In this document: positions 24,810-34,106 of the stretch, in pieces
Position numbering within the stretch: position 1 is the first letter of the stretch
Layout of the letters: each line of letters opens with the position of its first letter
Assembly: GCA_964370715.1 (NCBI GenBank)
Contig: CAYJKJ010000002.1
Coordinates: 62,001-126,000 of the forward strand
Length of the DNA stretch: 64,000 bases
Reading direction: 5' to 3'
Origin: CAYJAY01 sp964370715
GTDB lineage: Bacteria; Bacillota; Clostridia; Oscillospirales; Ruminococcaceae
Made by a program: the position numbers and the translations under genes
Notes under the pieces: model-generated
What the model was told of the DNA's origin: nothing
Seen by the model: only the letters and a program-made list of their open reading frames with translations
Databases searched by the model: none

Positions 24810-27458
24810 CTAAGCGGTTTTTGATTTTGCGTATGCCCTTTGGCAAGCTTTAACTATTTCTACAATCGGTATCATCAAGCAAGCAAGACCGGCTGATATT
24901 CCAAATTCAGCAAGGCTTATCGGCTCAAATCCGAAAGCAGTCTGCAAGAACGGCACATATAGAACACAGATAGTTAAAATCAAACTAACGATGCCGCCGC
25001 CCCAAAGCATTAAGTTTTGGTTTTTCAACGAGAAGATGCTCTTTCTTTGTGAACGCATACTAAAGCTATGGAATATCTCGGCAAGGCTCATCGTTAAGAA
25101 CGCCATCGTTATACCGTCTTTGCTGTTTGCTATCTCCCATACACCCGATTCGATGTAGTGTCCGATGAAGTATGAGGTAAGCGTAAGACACGCAACCAAA
25201 AGACCTTGGTATATAACATCGACGCCAACTCCGCCCGAAAAAATTCCATCGTTTCTGTTTCTCGGCGGTCGGCTCATAAGACCCGGCTCTTCTTTTTCTG
25301 TTCCAAGCGCCAAAGCCGGGAAGGTGTCGGTTATAAGGTTAATCCATAATAAATGGATAGGTTGAAGGATAACAAATCCCAACATCGTTGCAACAAAAAC
25401 GCTTATAACTTCGCTCATGTTGGAGGATAAAAGGAACTGGATCGATTTTCTGATGTTGTCATAAATTCGGCGCCCTTGTTTAACTGCGCCAACGATCGTT
25501 GCAAAGTTATCGTCGGTCAAAACCATATCCGCAACATTTTTTGTAACATCGGTTCCGGTTATTCCCATGCCGATTCCGATATCTGCACTCTTGATGCTCG
25601 GTGCATCATTAACCCCGTCTCCCGTCATAGCGGTGACAAAACCTTTGCTTTTCCAAGCTTTAACGATTCTAACTTTATGTTCCGGTTGAACACGAGCATA
25701 AACGGAATATTTTTCGATATCTTGAATTAGTTGTTGTTCGCTAATCTCTTCGAGCATAGCCCCCGTTATAGCTTGGCTTTCATCGGTTATGATTCCAAGC
25801 GATTTTGCAATAGCTACTGCCGTGTCTTTATGGTCCCCCGTTATCATTATCGGGCGAATTCCGGCTTTTCGACATTCTTCAACCGCCGCCATAACTTCGG
25901 GGCGAACAGGATCGATCATTCCGGTTTGTCCGATATAGCAAAGCCCTTGTTCAAGCGCCGCCGGAGAAAAATCGGTCGGTTGCTTATCATAAACTTTTTG
26001 AGCCGAAGCCAAAACTCTAAGCGCTTTGTTTGCCATCTCTTTGTTAGAATCGAGGATTTGTTTTTTGTATTCCTCCGTCAAAGCTACGGTTTTGCCGTCT
26101 TTATCGAGGTAATGTGTGCAACATTTAAGAAGTTCATCGGGAGCGCCTTTTGTGTATTGAACAATGCCGTCTTTTGTCTTGTGAACCGTCGACATCATCT
26201 TTCTCATGCTGTCAAACGGAGCTTCCCCAACCCTTGGGTAATCATCTTCGATTTCGGCTTTGTTGATGCCAAGCGAATTAGCATAGTTGACGAGCGCACA
26301 TTCGGTTGGTTCGCCTTCGGCTTGCCCCGACGCCCCAATGTTTGCATCGCTAGCTAGCGCCATTGCGAGAGCCAAAAGGTTTTTATCGGTTGTGAACTCT
26401 TCGACAACCGTCATTTTATTTTGTGTTAACGTTCCTGTTTTGTCGGAACAGATAATTTCAGCACAACCCAGCGTTTCAACTGCGGTTAGTTTTCTAATAA
26501 TAGCGTTTTGTTTCGACATATTTGTAACGCCCATCGAAAGAACTATCGTTACAACCGCCGCAAGACCTTCGGGAATCGCCGCAACCGCAAGGCTAACCGC
26601 TACCATAAAGCTATCTATTATTGCGTCATACGCAAAGCTTCCTGCACGAAGAATTCCAATAGCAAATATAACGACACAAATTCCAAGCACCACGTAGGTC
26701 AAAACATGGCTTAGCTGTGATAGCTTTTTTTGCAACGGCGTTTTGCTTTCGGTAACCATCGAAAGGGTGTGAGCAATCTTGCCCATCTCGGTGTCCATTC
26801 CAACAGCGGTTACAATCGCCTTGCCTCTTCCGTAGACAACGGTGCTTCCCATATAAACCATGTTTTTGCGGTCGCCCAATGATATATCTTTAACGCCATC
26901 GTTCAACATCAAAGCATCGATCATCTTGTTAACCGGAACGCTTTCTCCCGTTAGCGCCGCTTCCTCTATCTGCAAGCTTGCGCATTCAATTATGCGAGCA
27001 TCGGCGGGGACCGCATCGCCGGCTTCAAGTATTATAACATCGCCAACAACGAGATCTTCGCTTTTGATAACCATCATCGTGTCGTTTCGCAAAACCTTGC
27101 TTGTTGCCGCAGACATCTGTTGCAACGCCTCGATAGCTTTTTCGGCTTTACTTTCTTGGTATACCCCAAGAACCGAGTTTATGATAACAACCGCTAGAAT
27201 AATAATCGCATCGGTTAGTCCATGCCCTTCGATTGAGGAGGTTATCCCCGAAACTACCGCTGCCGCAATAAGGATTATTATCATGGGGTCGAGTAGTTGT
27301 TTAACAAATCTAGAAAAAAGCGAGATCTTTTTTCCTTCATCAAGTTTGTTTTTTCCGTTCTCTGAAAGCCGTTGTTGGGCTTCACTTTCTGAAAGCCCTG
27401 TTTCTGAAGTGTTCAACGCTTCAAACATCGACTTCAACTGTTCAAGATAAAATTTCAT
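24810..27458 (-). CDS. Calcium-transporting P-type ATPase (P2 type)
   Basis: An 882-aa cation pump of the SERCA/PMCA-like class, which uses ATP to export Ca2+ across the membrane. Key elements in order: cation-ATPase N-terminal domain, TGES at 170-173, the PEGL motif at 296-299 in the ion-binding fourth helix, the phosphorylated aspartate D339 in DKTGTLT, KGAPDELLKCC in the nucleotide-binding domain, and MTGDGVNDAPS at the hinge. About ten membrane helices are expected. The gene is monocistronic and ends at a shared terminator. Confidence 0.93.
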   Translation of the reverse strand: MKFYLEQLKSMFEALNTSETGLSESEAQQRLSENGKNKLDEGKKISLFSRFVKQLLDPMIIILIAAAVVSGITSSIEGHGLTDAIIILAVVIINSVLGVYQESKAEKAIEALQQMSAATSKVLRNDTMMVIKSEDLVVGDVIILEAGDAVPADARIIECASLQIEEAALTGESVPVNKMIDALMLNDGVKDISLGDRKNMVYMGSTVVYGRGKAIVTAVGMDTEMGKIAHTLSMVTESKTPLQKKLSQLSHVLTYVVLGICVVIFAIGILRAGSFAYDAIIDSFMVAVSLAVAAIPEGLAAVVTIVLSMGVTNMSKQNAIIRKLTAVETLGCAEIICSDKTGTLTQNKMTVVEEFTTDKNLLALAMALASDANIGASGQAEGEPTECALVNYANSLGINKAEIEDDYPRVGEAPFDSMRKMMSTVHKTKDGIVQYTKGAPDELLKCCTHYLDKDGKTVALTEEYKKQILDSNKEMANKALRVLASAQKVYDKQPTDFSPAALEQGLCYIGQTGMIDPVRPEVMAAVEECRKAGIRPIMITGDHKDTAVAIAKSLGIITDESQAITGAMLEEISEQQLIQDIEKYSVYARVQPEHKVRIVKAWKSKGFVTAMTGDGVNDAPSIKSADIGIGMGITGTDVTKNVADMVLTDDNFATIVGAVKQGRRIYDNIRKSIQFLLSSNMSEVISVFVATMLGFVILQPIHLLWINLITDTFPALALGTEKEEPGLMSRPPRNRNDGIFSGGVGVDVIYQGLLVACLTLTSYFIGHYIESGVWEIANSKDGITMAFLTMSLAEIFHSFSMRSQRKSIFSLKNQNLMLWGGGIVSLILTICVLYVPFLQTAFGFEPISLAEFGISAGLACLMIPIVEIVKACQRAYAKSKTA

Positions 27459-27540
27459 TGTCTGGTTTCCGTTTCCTTTTCTTTTTATAGTTTTTATTTT
27501 TTAGTTAAATATATTATATCTACATATATTATTGCTCAAG

Positions 27541-27574
27541 AAATCCGGTTTTAACAGGTTGAAAACCGGATTTT
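27541..27574 (-). terminator. Terminator at the end of the XRE-cupin gene
   Basis: AAATCCGGTTTT and AAAACCGGATTTT arms form a stable hairpin that overlaps the last bases of the stop codon of the gene at 27573-28121. Confidence 0.75.
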
Positions 27575-28121
27575 AAGAATAATATAGCAACATACTAAGC
27601 ACACATTTTTTATCGCCGACATTTTTATAGGAATGTTCAACATCCGCTTTAAACTTTAAGCTATCCCCTTTGTTTAACCTAAAAGTTTTCTCCAAAACAT
27701 TTATCTCTACGCTTCCCGAAAAAACCGTTATATATTCCTCCGTCCCCGAAAGATGTGGCTCGGACATCAAACCGCCATCCTTTGCTATGACTATTCGATA
27801 TGTCTCAAACCCACGGTTTTCATCAAACGTAAACGCCGGATAGTTTATATATCTACCGTCATCTTCCTCTATTGGCGAAATTTTTTCGGCAAAAAAAATC
27901 GTTTGTTGCTCGCTCTTTTCCTCAACAAGGCTTGAAAACGAAACTTTATAGCCGTTTGCTATCTTCCAAAGCACCGTTATTGTGGGGTTCGCATCCCCCT
28001 TTTCAATTTGAGCTAGCATACTTCTCGAAACCCCCGTCGCTTGTGCGGCGGCATCAAGAGTAAGTTTTTTTTGTTCTCGAGCATTTTTTATATTTTCCGA
28101 AACAGTGTTGTTGATGTTCAA
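27573..28121 (-). CDS. XRE-family regulator with C-terminal cupin
   Basis: Residues 1-65 form an XRE helix-turn-helix (LTLDAAAQATGVSRSMLAQIEKG); residues 105-180 form a small cupin barrel (SGTEEYITVFSGSVEI, LNKGDSLKFKADVEHSYKN). Such two-domain regulators usually bind a small metabolite in the cupin and repress a neighbouring gene. Here the divergent neighbour is a LysE-type exporter 112 bp away, with a pair of direct repeats between. Regulation of amino-acid or amine export is a reasonable inference. Confidence 0.88.
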   Translation of the reverse strand: MNINNTVSENIKNAREQKKLTLDAAAQATGVSRSMLAQIEKGDANPTITVLWKIANGYKVSFSSLVEEKSEQQTIFFAEKISPIEEDDGRYINYPAFTFDENRGFETYRIVIAKDGGLMSEPHLSGTEEYITVFSGSVEINVLEKTFRLNKGDSLKFKADVEHSYKNVGDKKCVLSMLLYYS

Positions 28122-28142
28122 TTTTTTCCCTCCAAACCATTG

Positions 28143-28173
28143 ACAATATAATAGAATAATAGTACAATATAAC
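28143..28173. promoter_or_regulatory. Direct repeats in the XRE-cupin/LysE divergent promoter
   Basis: ACAATATAAT (28143-28152) and ACAATATAAC (28164-28173) are offset by 21 bp, two turns of the helix. This suits binding of a dimeric HTH protein, presumably the XRE-cupin regulator. Confidence 0.45.
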
Positions 28174-28233
28174 AGAAAACTATATATTGATATTATAGTC
28201 CATTATAACACACTTTTCAAGGAGAATAAAGCC

Positions 28234-28815
28234 ATGTTCAGTTGGATAAATTTTTTAACCTATGCCGTTGTGACGGCGATAACCCCGGGGCCTAACAACA
28301 TCATGAGTATGTCAAACGCTAGCAGAATAGGGTTTAAAAAAACTCTTCCGTTCAACTTTGGAATAATGACCGGGTTTTTATTAGTAACAACTATCTGCAC
28401 CCTTTTAAGCAACTTTCTTTCCTCTTTGCTTCCGGCAATTGAATTTCCAATGCTGATAATCGGCGCAGCTTATATGTTATATCTTGCTTGGAAAACGTTT
28501 AAAAGCGGCGACACTATCGAAGAAAACACCTCTAAAAGCGGGTTCATCTCGGGAATGTTGCTCCAATTTGTTAACCCAAAGATCTATATCTACTGCATAG
28601 TTTCGATGCAAGCATACATACTTCCGTTTTTCAAAGAGAACATTCCTGTTCTTTTGTTTTTCGCATTTGTGCTATCTTCGATTGGGTTTATCTGCACCCT
28701 TTGTTGGTCGGGCTTTGGTTCGCTGTTCAAGATGATTTTTTCGAAATATTCCAAAATCACCAACACCATCATGGCGTTGCTACTCGTCTATTGCGCCGTG
28801 TCGCTATTTTTATAA
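28234..28815 (+). CDS. LysE-family exporter
   Basis: A 193-aa membrane protein with about six hydrophobic helices. The N-terminus shows the LysE/RhtB signature TPGPNNIMSMSNASRIG, and QFVNPKIYIYC fits the second conserved block. Members export amino acids or related small molecules. AAGGAG lies eight bases before the ATG. It is divergent from its probable regulator and converges, with only 11 bp between stops, on the heptose-kinase-like gene. Confidence 0.88.
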   Translation: MFSWINFLTYAVVTAITPGPNNIMSMSNASRIGFKKTLPFNFGIMTGFLLVTTICTLLSNFLSSLLPAIEFPMLIIGAAYMLYLAWKTFKSGDTIEENTSKSGFISGMLLQFVNPKIYIYCIVSMQAYILPFFKENIPVLLFFAFVLSSIGFICTLCWSGFGSLFKMIFSKYSKITNTIMALLLVYCAVSLFL

Positions 28816-28826
28816 AATCAAAATAG

Positions 28827-29804
28827 CTAAGGTTTATAATAAACAACCTTTGTTCCGCTGTTTTCAAATTCAAATGGAATCGAAAGCAAACCGTTTAAGC
28901 TTTTTTTGATGCTCTCGTGGTTTTCGGGTTTTGCGAACAACAACATAAATCCGCCCGCTCCGGCGCCCATAAGCTTTCCGCCAATCGCTCCGTTTTTCAT
29001 AGCGGTCGAATATATTTCATCAATCTCAACGTTTGAAACCTTGGTCGAAAGCGTTTTTTTGATGTTCCAAGAATGATCGAGCAACCGCCCAAAATCACAT
29101 ATATCCCCATTTCCGACAAGGATTTTTTCCCCCTCATCAACAAGGCTTGAAAGCTCGTTAAGTTCGCTTATGTTCATCTCGGTATTGCGGATTTGTTCTG
29201 CCAAAGTGTCGCCCGAATAGCGAACAAACCCTGTGAACAACATTAAAAGATGCGAATTTAAATCCTGCTTGCGCTCCTTTTTAACGATGAGCGGAGTGAC
29301 CGTCATTCCGTCGGAATTAAACTCCATATGGTTAAGCCCACCAAACGCCGCCGCTAGTTGATCTTGAACGCCGCCTTCCTCTTTGCAAAGAGTTCTTTCA
29401 ACATAGATAGCCTCTTTTGCAAGGGTCATCTTATCGACAAATTCACCCTTTAAAGAATGAAGCCCATTTAAAAGCCCCACCATAAAAGAGCTGCTGCTGC
29501 CAAGCCCTGAACGAGCCGGAAGATCGGCATCATATGTAATCTGTATTTTTTCCATATCAAGATATTTAAGCGTTTCACGAACTGCCGGGTGTTCCACCTC
29601 GCAAGCATCGTTGAAACGCTCTATTTTTGAATAGGTAAATTGATTTTTCCAATCGAAAAACTGCGGAAAATATCTTATTGTGTGGTAGCAATATTTATCA
29701 AACGTTGCGTTTAGAACTTTTCCGCCATACTGGTCATAGTATTTTGGCATATCGGTTCCACCGCCAAAAAACGTTAAACGAAAAGGTGTTTGAACCATTA
29801 GCAT
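28827..29804 (-). CDS. GHMP-family sugar kinase (HddA-like)
   Basis: A 325-aa kinase with the GHMP ATP-binding loop LPARSGLGSSSSF at about residue 91-103, the N-terminal FRLTFFGGGTDMP and the C-terminal GGKLMGAGAGGF. These are close to D-glycero-D-manno-heptose 7-phosphate kinases and L-fucose kinases. It is last of three minus-strand genes (glycosyltransferase, SDR, kinase), so it probably prepares an activated sugar for a surface polymer. Fucose or heptose phosphate cannot be distinguished by eye. Confidence 0.82.
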   Translation of the reverse strand: MLMVQTPFRLTFFGGGTDMPKYYDQYGGKVLNATFDKYCYHTIRYFPQFFDWKNQFTYSKIERFNDACEVEHPAVRETLKYLDMEKIQITYDADLPARSGLGSSSSFMVGLLNGLHSLKGEFVDKMTLAKEAIYVERTLCKEEGGVQDQLAAAFGGLNHMEFNSDGMTVTPLIVKKERKQDLNSHLLMLFTGFVRYSGDTLAEQIRNTEMNISELNELSSLVDEGEKILVGNGDICDFGRLLDHSWNIKKTLSTKVSNVEIDEIYSTAMKNGAIGGKLMGAGAGGFMLLFAKPENHESIKKSLNGLLSIPFEFENSGTKVVYYKP

Positions 29805-29832
29805 ATTTTTATATCCTCCAAGAGAATTTAAA

Positions 29833-30723
29833 TTATAATATAAGCTTTATCTCTTTAATCCCAAGAGTTTTCTTTAAAAGGCTGTTATCCATAATCGTTG
29901 AATTTGCCCTTTTGGTTTCGAAAATATCCCCGTTATCATTAACCGAAATGCCTTTTAAATTTTCGCTTGAAACCGAAAGTTTTTGCGCTAGCATTACCCC
30001 AATTTCATATTTAGACAGCTGTTTATCGGCGCAAACATTAAGAGCTTTCGGAGCTTTGTCATAATAGTTTTCGATGATATCTATAGTCAACTTTGCCGCC
30101 ATATCAAAAGAAATTGCGGAACGAAAGCTATCCGAAAAAAGCGAAAATTCATTGCCCTCTAAAATCTCTTGTTTCATTATGTCATAAAAATGTTTCTTAT
30201 GCGGAACAAGGCTTTTCCCTATTAAAAAAGGATATCTTAAAACGTTGTAGCCCGAAAAAAGAACCAACTTTTCCGCTAGAACTTTTTGCGTTCCATAGAC
30301 GTTTACGGGGCAAAGGCTATCGTTTTCGCCAAAAGCTTTTCCATCGACGCTTTCTCCATAGACGCTGTCGGTCGAAGGATAGAAAAAACATTTTATGTTG
30401 TTGGCTTTTCCTAAAAAAAGCGACAACGACGTTATATTTATCCCCCATGCTTTTTTCGGGTCTTTTGCAACTTTATCAGGATGATGAAGCGCCGCCAAAA
30501 ACAAAACCTTAACAGCTTCTTTTTGGGAATCAACCGTTTCAGAAAGCTTCTCAACTTGAGACAGATCCTCGATATCAACCGACAACCATTCCACCCTCTC
30601 ATGCTTTAAAAAAGCTTGTGACAGGTCTCTTGAAGTAGCGATTATTTTGTCGTTCGTCTGTTCGAGAACCGTCTTTAAAAGATATGACCCAAGATATCCG
30701 TTTGCTCCGACTATTAAATACAT
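29833..30723 (-). CDS. NAD-dependent sugar epimerase/reductase (RmlD-like SDR)
   Basis: An extended short-chain dehydrogenase of 296 aa. The Rossmann motif is VGANGYLGSYLL at the N-terminus, and the active-site pair is Y...K in VNVYGTQKVLAEKL with STDSVYGE before it. The family includes dTDP-4-dehydrorhamnose reductases and nucleotide-sugar epimerases. Only 15 bp separate it from the upstream glycosyltransferase and 28 bp from the kinase, so the three form one operon. Confidence 0.82.
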   Translation of the reverse strand: MYLIVGANGYLGSYLLKTVLEQTNDKIIATSRDLSQAFLKHERVEWLSVDIEDLSQVEKLSETVDSQKEAVKVLFLAALHHPDKVAKDPKKAWGINITSLSLFLGKANNIKCFFYPSTDSVYGESVDGKAFGENDSLCPVNVYGTQKVLAEKLVLFSGYNVLRYPFLIGKSLVPHKKHFYDIMKQEILEGNEFSLFSDSFRSAISFDMAAKLTIDIIENYYDKAPKALNVCADKQLSKYEIGVMLAQKLSVSSENLKGISVNDNGDIFETKRANSTIMDNSLLKKTLGIKEIKLIL

Positions 30724-30738
30724 ATTATGTTAATGCCT

Positions 30739-31539
30739 TTATTTTATATTATATTGTTTGGTGATTATCTTCCAAAGTATCGACAGTTGATATATGTTTC
30801 CTCTTATTCCGCCAATCTTGGAAGGCACCTCGCCCGAATCGGGGTATGCTCTTATAACGGGAATTTCGGTAACTTTAAAGCCTAGGTTACACGCCGTAAC
30901 CGGAAGATAGTATATAAGTTCATATCCATAGAATACGTCTCTAAACGGTTTAACCCGTTGATCGGTCAAAAACTTGCTTGAATACGCTCGATAACCGTTT
31001 GTTGTGTCGGTCAGGTGTCTTTTGGAACAAAGCGACATAATAGGTTCGTTTATAAAGCGCATAGCAACTTGGCGAACAAACGGAGTGTTGATTCCTTTTC
31101 CGCCTTTTATGAACCTTGAACCTTGAACATAATCAAACCCTTGTTCAAGAGCTTTAACAAAATCTTTGGTCGCCGAGGTGTCGTCTTTGTCGTTACCGTC
31201 TACCGTTATAAATCCTTTGTAGCCCTGTTCGATTGCCCAATAATAACCCATCTTAATATCGGTGCTATATCTGCCTTTTCCCTGTCGTGTTAAAAGCGCA
31301 CGAAATCCGCTCTGTTCAAGATAGGAAGATTCTGTTGCCCCGTCGGTGCTTCCGGCATCGCATATTATAACATCGACAATATCAAAAATGCCACCGGCTT
31401 TCATCTTTTCGACCTGCGAACGAAATCTGTCCCCTTCGTTTAAAAGCGGAATTAGCATACAGTATTCATGTTGTTTCGGTTTGAAAACATCTTTATTAAA
31501 ATCTGGAATTGATATTTCGTTCATCGAACTTATAACCAT
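30739..31539 (-). CDS. Family 2 glycosyltransferase, dolichol-phosphate-mannose-synthase-like
   Basis: The 266-aa protein has a GT-A fold with CMLIPLLNEGDRF at the start of the nucleotide-binding half, ICDAGSTDG, and TVDGNDKDDTS in the position of the metal-binding DxD. Conserved downstream blocks include QGSRFIKGG and TDTTNGYRAYS, as in polyprenyl-phosphate glycosyltransferases. No membrane anchor is visible. It heads the operon with the SDR and the GHMP kinase and is likely to move a sugar onto a lipid carrier or glycan. Confidence 0.82.
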   Translation of the reverse strand: MVISSMNEISIPDFNKDVFKPKQHEYCMLIPLLNEGDRFRSQVEKMKAGGIFDIVDVIICDAGSTDGATESSYLEQSGFRALLTRQGKGRYSTDIKMGYYWAIEQGYKGFITVDGNDKDDTSATKDFVKALEQGFDYVQGSRFIKGGKGINTPFVRQVAMRFINEPIMSLCSKRHLTDTTNGYRAYSSKFLTDQRVKPFRDVFYGYELIYYLPVTACNLGFKVTEIPVIRAYPDSGEVPSKIGGIRGNIYQLSILWKIITKQYNIK

Positions 31540-31735
31540 GCCTTTCTTGATATAAAGCTATAACATTAAAATTATACAATAAATCAAAAAAAATTGCACT
31601 CTTTTTTTAAAAGAAATAATTACCAAGTTCCGATTTGATTAATTCGGTTTGTTTAATGACAATTTATAGACAACGATATTTTTATATGATAAAATCATTT
31701 TAAATAAAAATATTTTTTTGAGGAGTGACCAACTT

Positions 31736-32719
31736 ATGAAAAAACTTAACGTTTCGATTATGGCAACCGGATTAATTGCGGAAACAATGGCGGCAACGCT
31801 AAATAAAATGGACGAAGTTGTCTGCCGTGCTGTCGGTTCAAGGGACATAAAAAAAGCGGAAGAATTCGCCAACAAATACGGCTTTTCCGCAGCATACGGA
31901 AGCTATGAACAACTAGTTGCCGACCAACAAACCGATATAATCTATATCGCCACTCCGCATTCACACCATTTTGAAAACGCTATTCTTTGTTTAAACGCCG
32001 GAAAACACGTGCTTTGCGAAAAATCTTTCACCGTCAACGCAAAACAAGCCGAGCAAGTTTTTGACCTCGCTAAACAAAAAAACCTCTTTATCATGGAAGC
32101 AGTTTGGACAAGGTTTATGCCGTCGATTAAAAAAATCAAAGAGATTATCGACAGCGAGGAACTTGGCAAACCTCAATATCTAAACGTTAGTTTCACCTTT
32201 CCGCTTAGCAAGGTTCAAAGAATGCATGATATCAACCTAGCCGGCGGCGCTCTGCTTGACCTTGGAATATATCCTATCACGCTAACCTCGGCGCTTTTCG
32301 GGAGCGACTTTGAATGCGTCGGAACCAGCGCAAACCTTGTTGGCGGCGTTGATTTCGTAAGCAGTTATTTGATGAAATATAAAGACGGAAAGCAAGCGAT
32401 ATTAAACAGTTGTATGAACGGCATCGACAGCAACAGAGCGATTGTTTGTTGCGAAAAGGGTTATATCGAGATCGAAAGATTTTGGTGCCCCGAAAGTTTC
32501 ACCGTCCACACCGGCAAAAAAGAAGAGGGCGGAACCGCTAAAATCTATGAAATGCCGTTCGACATATCGGGATATGAATACGAAGTTCGAGCGATGGTCG
32601 AAGCGATTAACCAAGGAAAAACCGAATGCAGCGAGATGTCCCACGCCGAAACTATGCGTATAATGAAGCTGATGGACGGCATGAGACAACAATGGGGGTT
32701 GAAATATCCTTTTGAATAG
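31736..32719 (+). CDS. Gfo/Idh/MocA-family oxidoreductase
   Basis: An NAD(P)-dependent dehydrogenase acting on a sugar or inositol-like substrate. The Rossmann fold starts at once (VSIMATGLIAE), the family markers IATPHSHHFENAILCLNAGKHVLCEKSF are conserved (the EK lysine is catalytic), and the C-terminal domain includes LLDLGIYPI. The ATG at 31736 has GAGGAG ten bases upstream and is chosen over an in-frame TTG at 31718 that overlaps this ribosome binding site. It overlaps thiN by 8 bp. Confidence 0.9.
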   Translation: MKKLNVSIMATGLIAETMAATLNKMDEVVCRAVGSRDIKKAEEFANKYGFSAAYGSYEQLVADQQTDIIYIATPHSHHFENAILCLNAGKHVLCEKSFTVNAKQAEQVFDLAKQKNLFIMEAVWTRFMPSIKKIKEIIDSEELGKPQYLNVSFTFPLSKVQRMHDINLAGGALLDLGIYPITLTSALFGSDFECVGTSANLVGGVDFVSSYLMKYKDGKQAILNSCMNGIDSNRAIVCCEKGYIEIERFWCPESFTVHTGKKEEGGTAKIYEMPFDISGYEYEVRAMVEAINQGKTECSEMSHAETMRIMKLMDGMRQQWGLKYPFE

Positions 32720-33368
32720 CCCAAAAAAACCAACCTGTCATATATTCGGCGCACTTGAAGTTTTTCAAAACATAACGATAGAGCAAGGCGATATCGTTAT
32801 AGCGGCGGATGGCGGTTATTCCGTTGCAAAAAAGCTAGGGCTTTCTCCCAACATCGTTTTGGGCGATTTCGATTCACTGGGATATATCCCAACCGACAAC
32901 AAAAGTGTCACGGTGTTTCCGGTTCAAAAGGACGATACCGATCTTATGCTTGCGGTTAAAACAGGTTTTTCAAAAGGTTATAGCCAATTCAAAATCTATG
33001 GCGCTGTTGGCGGCAGAACCGACCATACATTCGCCAACATCCAAACCCTTATTTATATCACAAAAAACGGCGGAAGCGGCGTTCTTATAAACGGCGATGA
33101 AACGTTGACCGTTATAAAAAACGACAGCTACACGATACACACCGATAATCAAAAAACCGTCTCGGTGTTTGCTTGCTTCGGCAAAGCGTATGGCGTTTCG
33201 CTTGAAGGGCTTGAATATATCATAACCGACCACACGTTGTCGCCGGATTTTCCGCTTGGAATAAGCAACCTAACGATAGCAAAAAGCGCCACTGTTTCGG
33301 TTAGAGATGGGTATATTTTAATAATAGTTTCAAACAAAGAGATAAAAAAACATATTAGTGAGGGATAG
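32712..33368 (+). CDS. thiN: Thiamine pyrophosphokinase
   Basis: This enzyme transfers pyrophosphate from ATP to thiamine, giving thiamine diphosphate. The 218-aa protein has the family motifs VIAADGGYSVAKKLG, ILGDFDS-type (VLGDFDSLGY), the DDTDLMLAVK metal-binding block and GAVGGRTDHTFANI. The start is probably TTG, overlapping the stop of the dehydrogenase gene, so translation is likely coupled. It is the middle gene of a three-gene operon. Confidence 0.92.
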   Translation: MNSPKKPTCHIFGALEVFQNITIEQGDIVIAADGGYSVAKKLGLSPNIVLGDFDSLGYIPTDNKSVTVFPVQKDDTDLMLAVKTGFSKGYSQFKIYGAVGGRTDHTFANIQTLIYITKNGGSGVLINGDETLTVIKNDSYTIHTDNQKTVSVFACFGKAYGVSLEGLEYIITDHTLSPDFPLGISNLTIAKSATVSVRDGYILIIVSNKEIKKHISEG

Positions 33369-33371
33369 ATT

Positions 33372-34022
33372 TTGGAGCTACGTTCCGAACAACTAAAAAA
33401 CGGTATCGAGTTTTTTTATAACAAACAGTATAGCTTTTTCACCGACAGCACGTTGCTAGCTCGATTTGCGCCGATTAAAAAGCATAGTTTAATGCTAGAG
33501 CTTTGCAGCGGTTGTGGATATATCTCGTTCGAGATAGCCGACAAAAATCTTTGCAAAACGATAACGACGGTCGAGATAATGAAAGAAGCGGTTGAGCTTC
33601 AACAAAAAACCATCAAGCAAAACAACCTTTCAAATTTTATTGCGCTAAACTGCGACCTTAAAGATTACAACGGAAAGCATAAACAAGATTGCGTTGTTTG
33701 CAACCCGCCCTACTTTAAAATCGACAGCGGTTTTTGCTCTCCGAAAGAGGTTAAGGCGACCGCTCGCCATGAGGTTATGTGTAGCTTCGATGACATAGCG
33801 GCGGCGGCTTCGAGAAACCTTAAAACGGGGGGAAGTTTTTCGTTTTGCATGGTGCCGACAAGGCTTAACGACGTAACCGAAAGTTTGCATAAATATCGTT
33901 TGCGGATAAAAAGGCTAGCTCTTTGTCGCCACAGCATAGGGGAAAAACCCTGGCTTATGCTAATCGATGCACGCTATGAAAGAAACTGCGAAACCGAAAT
34001 AGTAGAAGACGTTATCTTGTAA
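33372..34022 (+). CDS. tRNA1(Val) A37 N6-methyltransferase-like protein
   Basis: A SAM-dependent N6-adenine methyltransferase of the TrmN6/YfiC group. The SAM-binding motif is LMLELCSGCGYISF, and the catalytic motif NPPY is in VVCNPPYFK. The N-terminal FTDSTLLARF stretch is typical of the group, which modifies adenine 37 of tRNA-Val in E. coli. The start is TTG three bases after the thiN stop, with GAGGGA upstream. It is last in the operon and is followed by a hairpin at 34071. Confidence 0.86.
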   Translation: MELRSEQLKNGIEFFYNKQYSFFTDSTLLARFAPIKKHSLMLELCSGCGYISFEIADKNLCKTITTVEIMKEAVELQQKTIKQNNLSNFIALNCDLKDYNGKHKQDCVVCNPPYFKIDSGFCSPKEVKATARHEVMCSFDDIAAAASRNLKTGGSFSFCMVPTRLNDVTESLHKYRLRIKRLALCRHSIGEKPWLMLIDARYERNCETEIVEDVIL

Positions 34023-34070
34023 AACCCTAACGTTTTGCATTAGACAACGACATAAATTTTGCCACAAAAA

Positions 34071-34099
34071 GCCGACACTATCAAAATGATAATGTCGGC
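34071..34099. terminator. Stem-loop at the left edge of the repeat element
   Basis: GCCGACACTATCA and TGATAATGTCGGC form a 13-bp stem with one mismatch and an AAA loop. It lies 49 bp after the methyltransferase stop. The same 27-bp core recurs at 34555-34581. No strong T tract follows, so a terminator role is only likely. Confidence 0.55.
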
Positions 34100-34106
34100 T
34101 CAGACT

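Noticed and set aside
25731..26357. A 208-codon plus-strand frame inside the P-type ATPase gene
   Set aside because: It is antisense to the strongly conserved nucleotide-binding domain and has no family resemblance.
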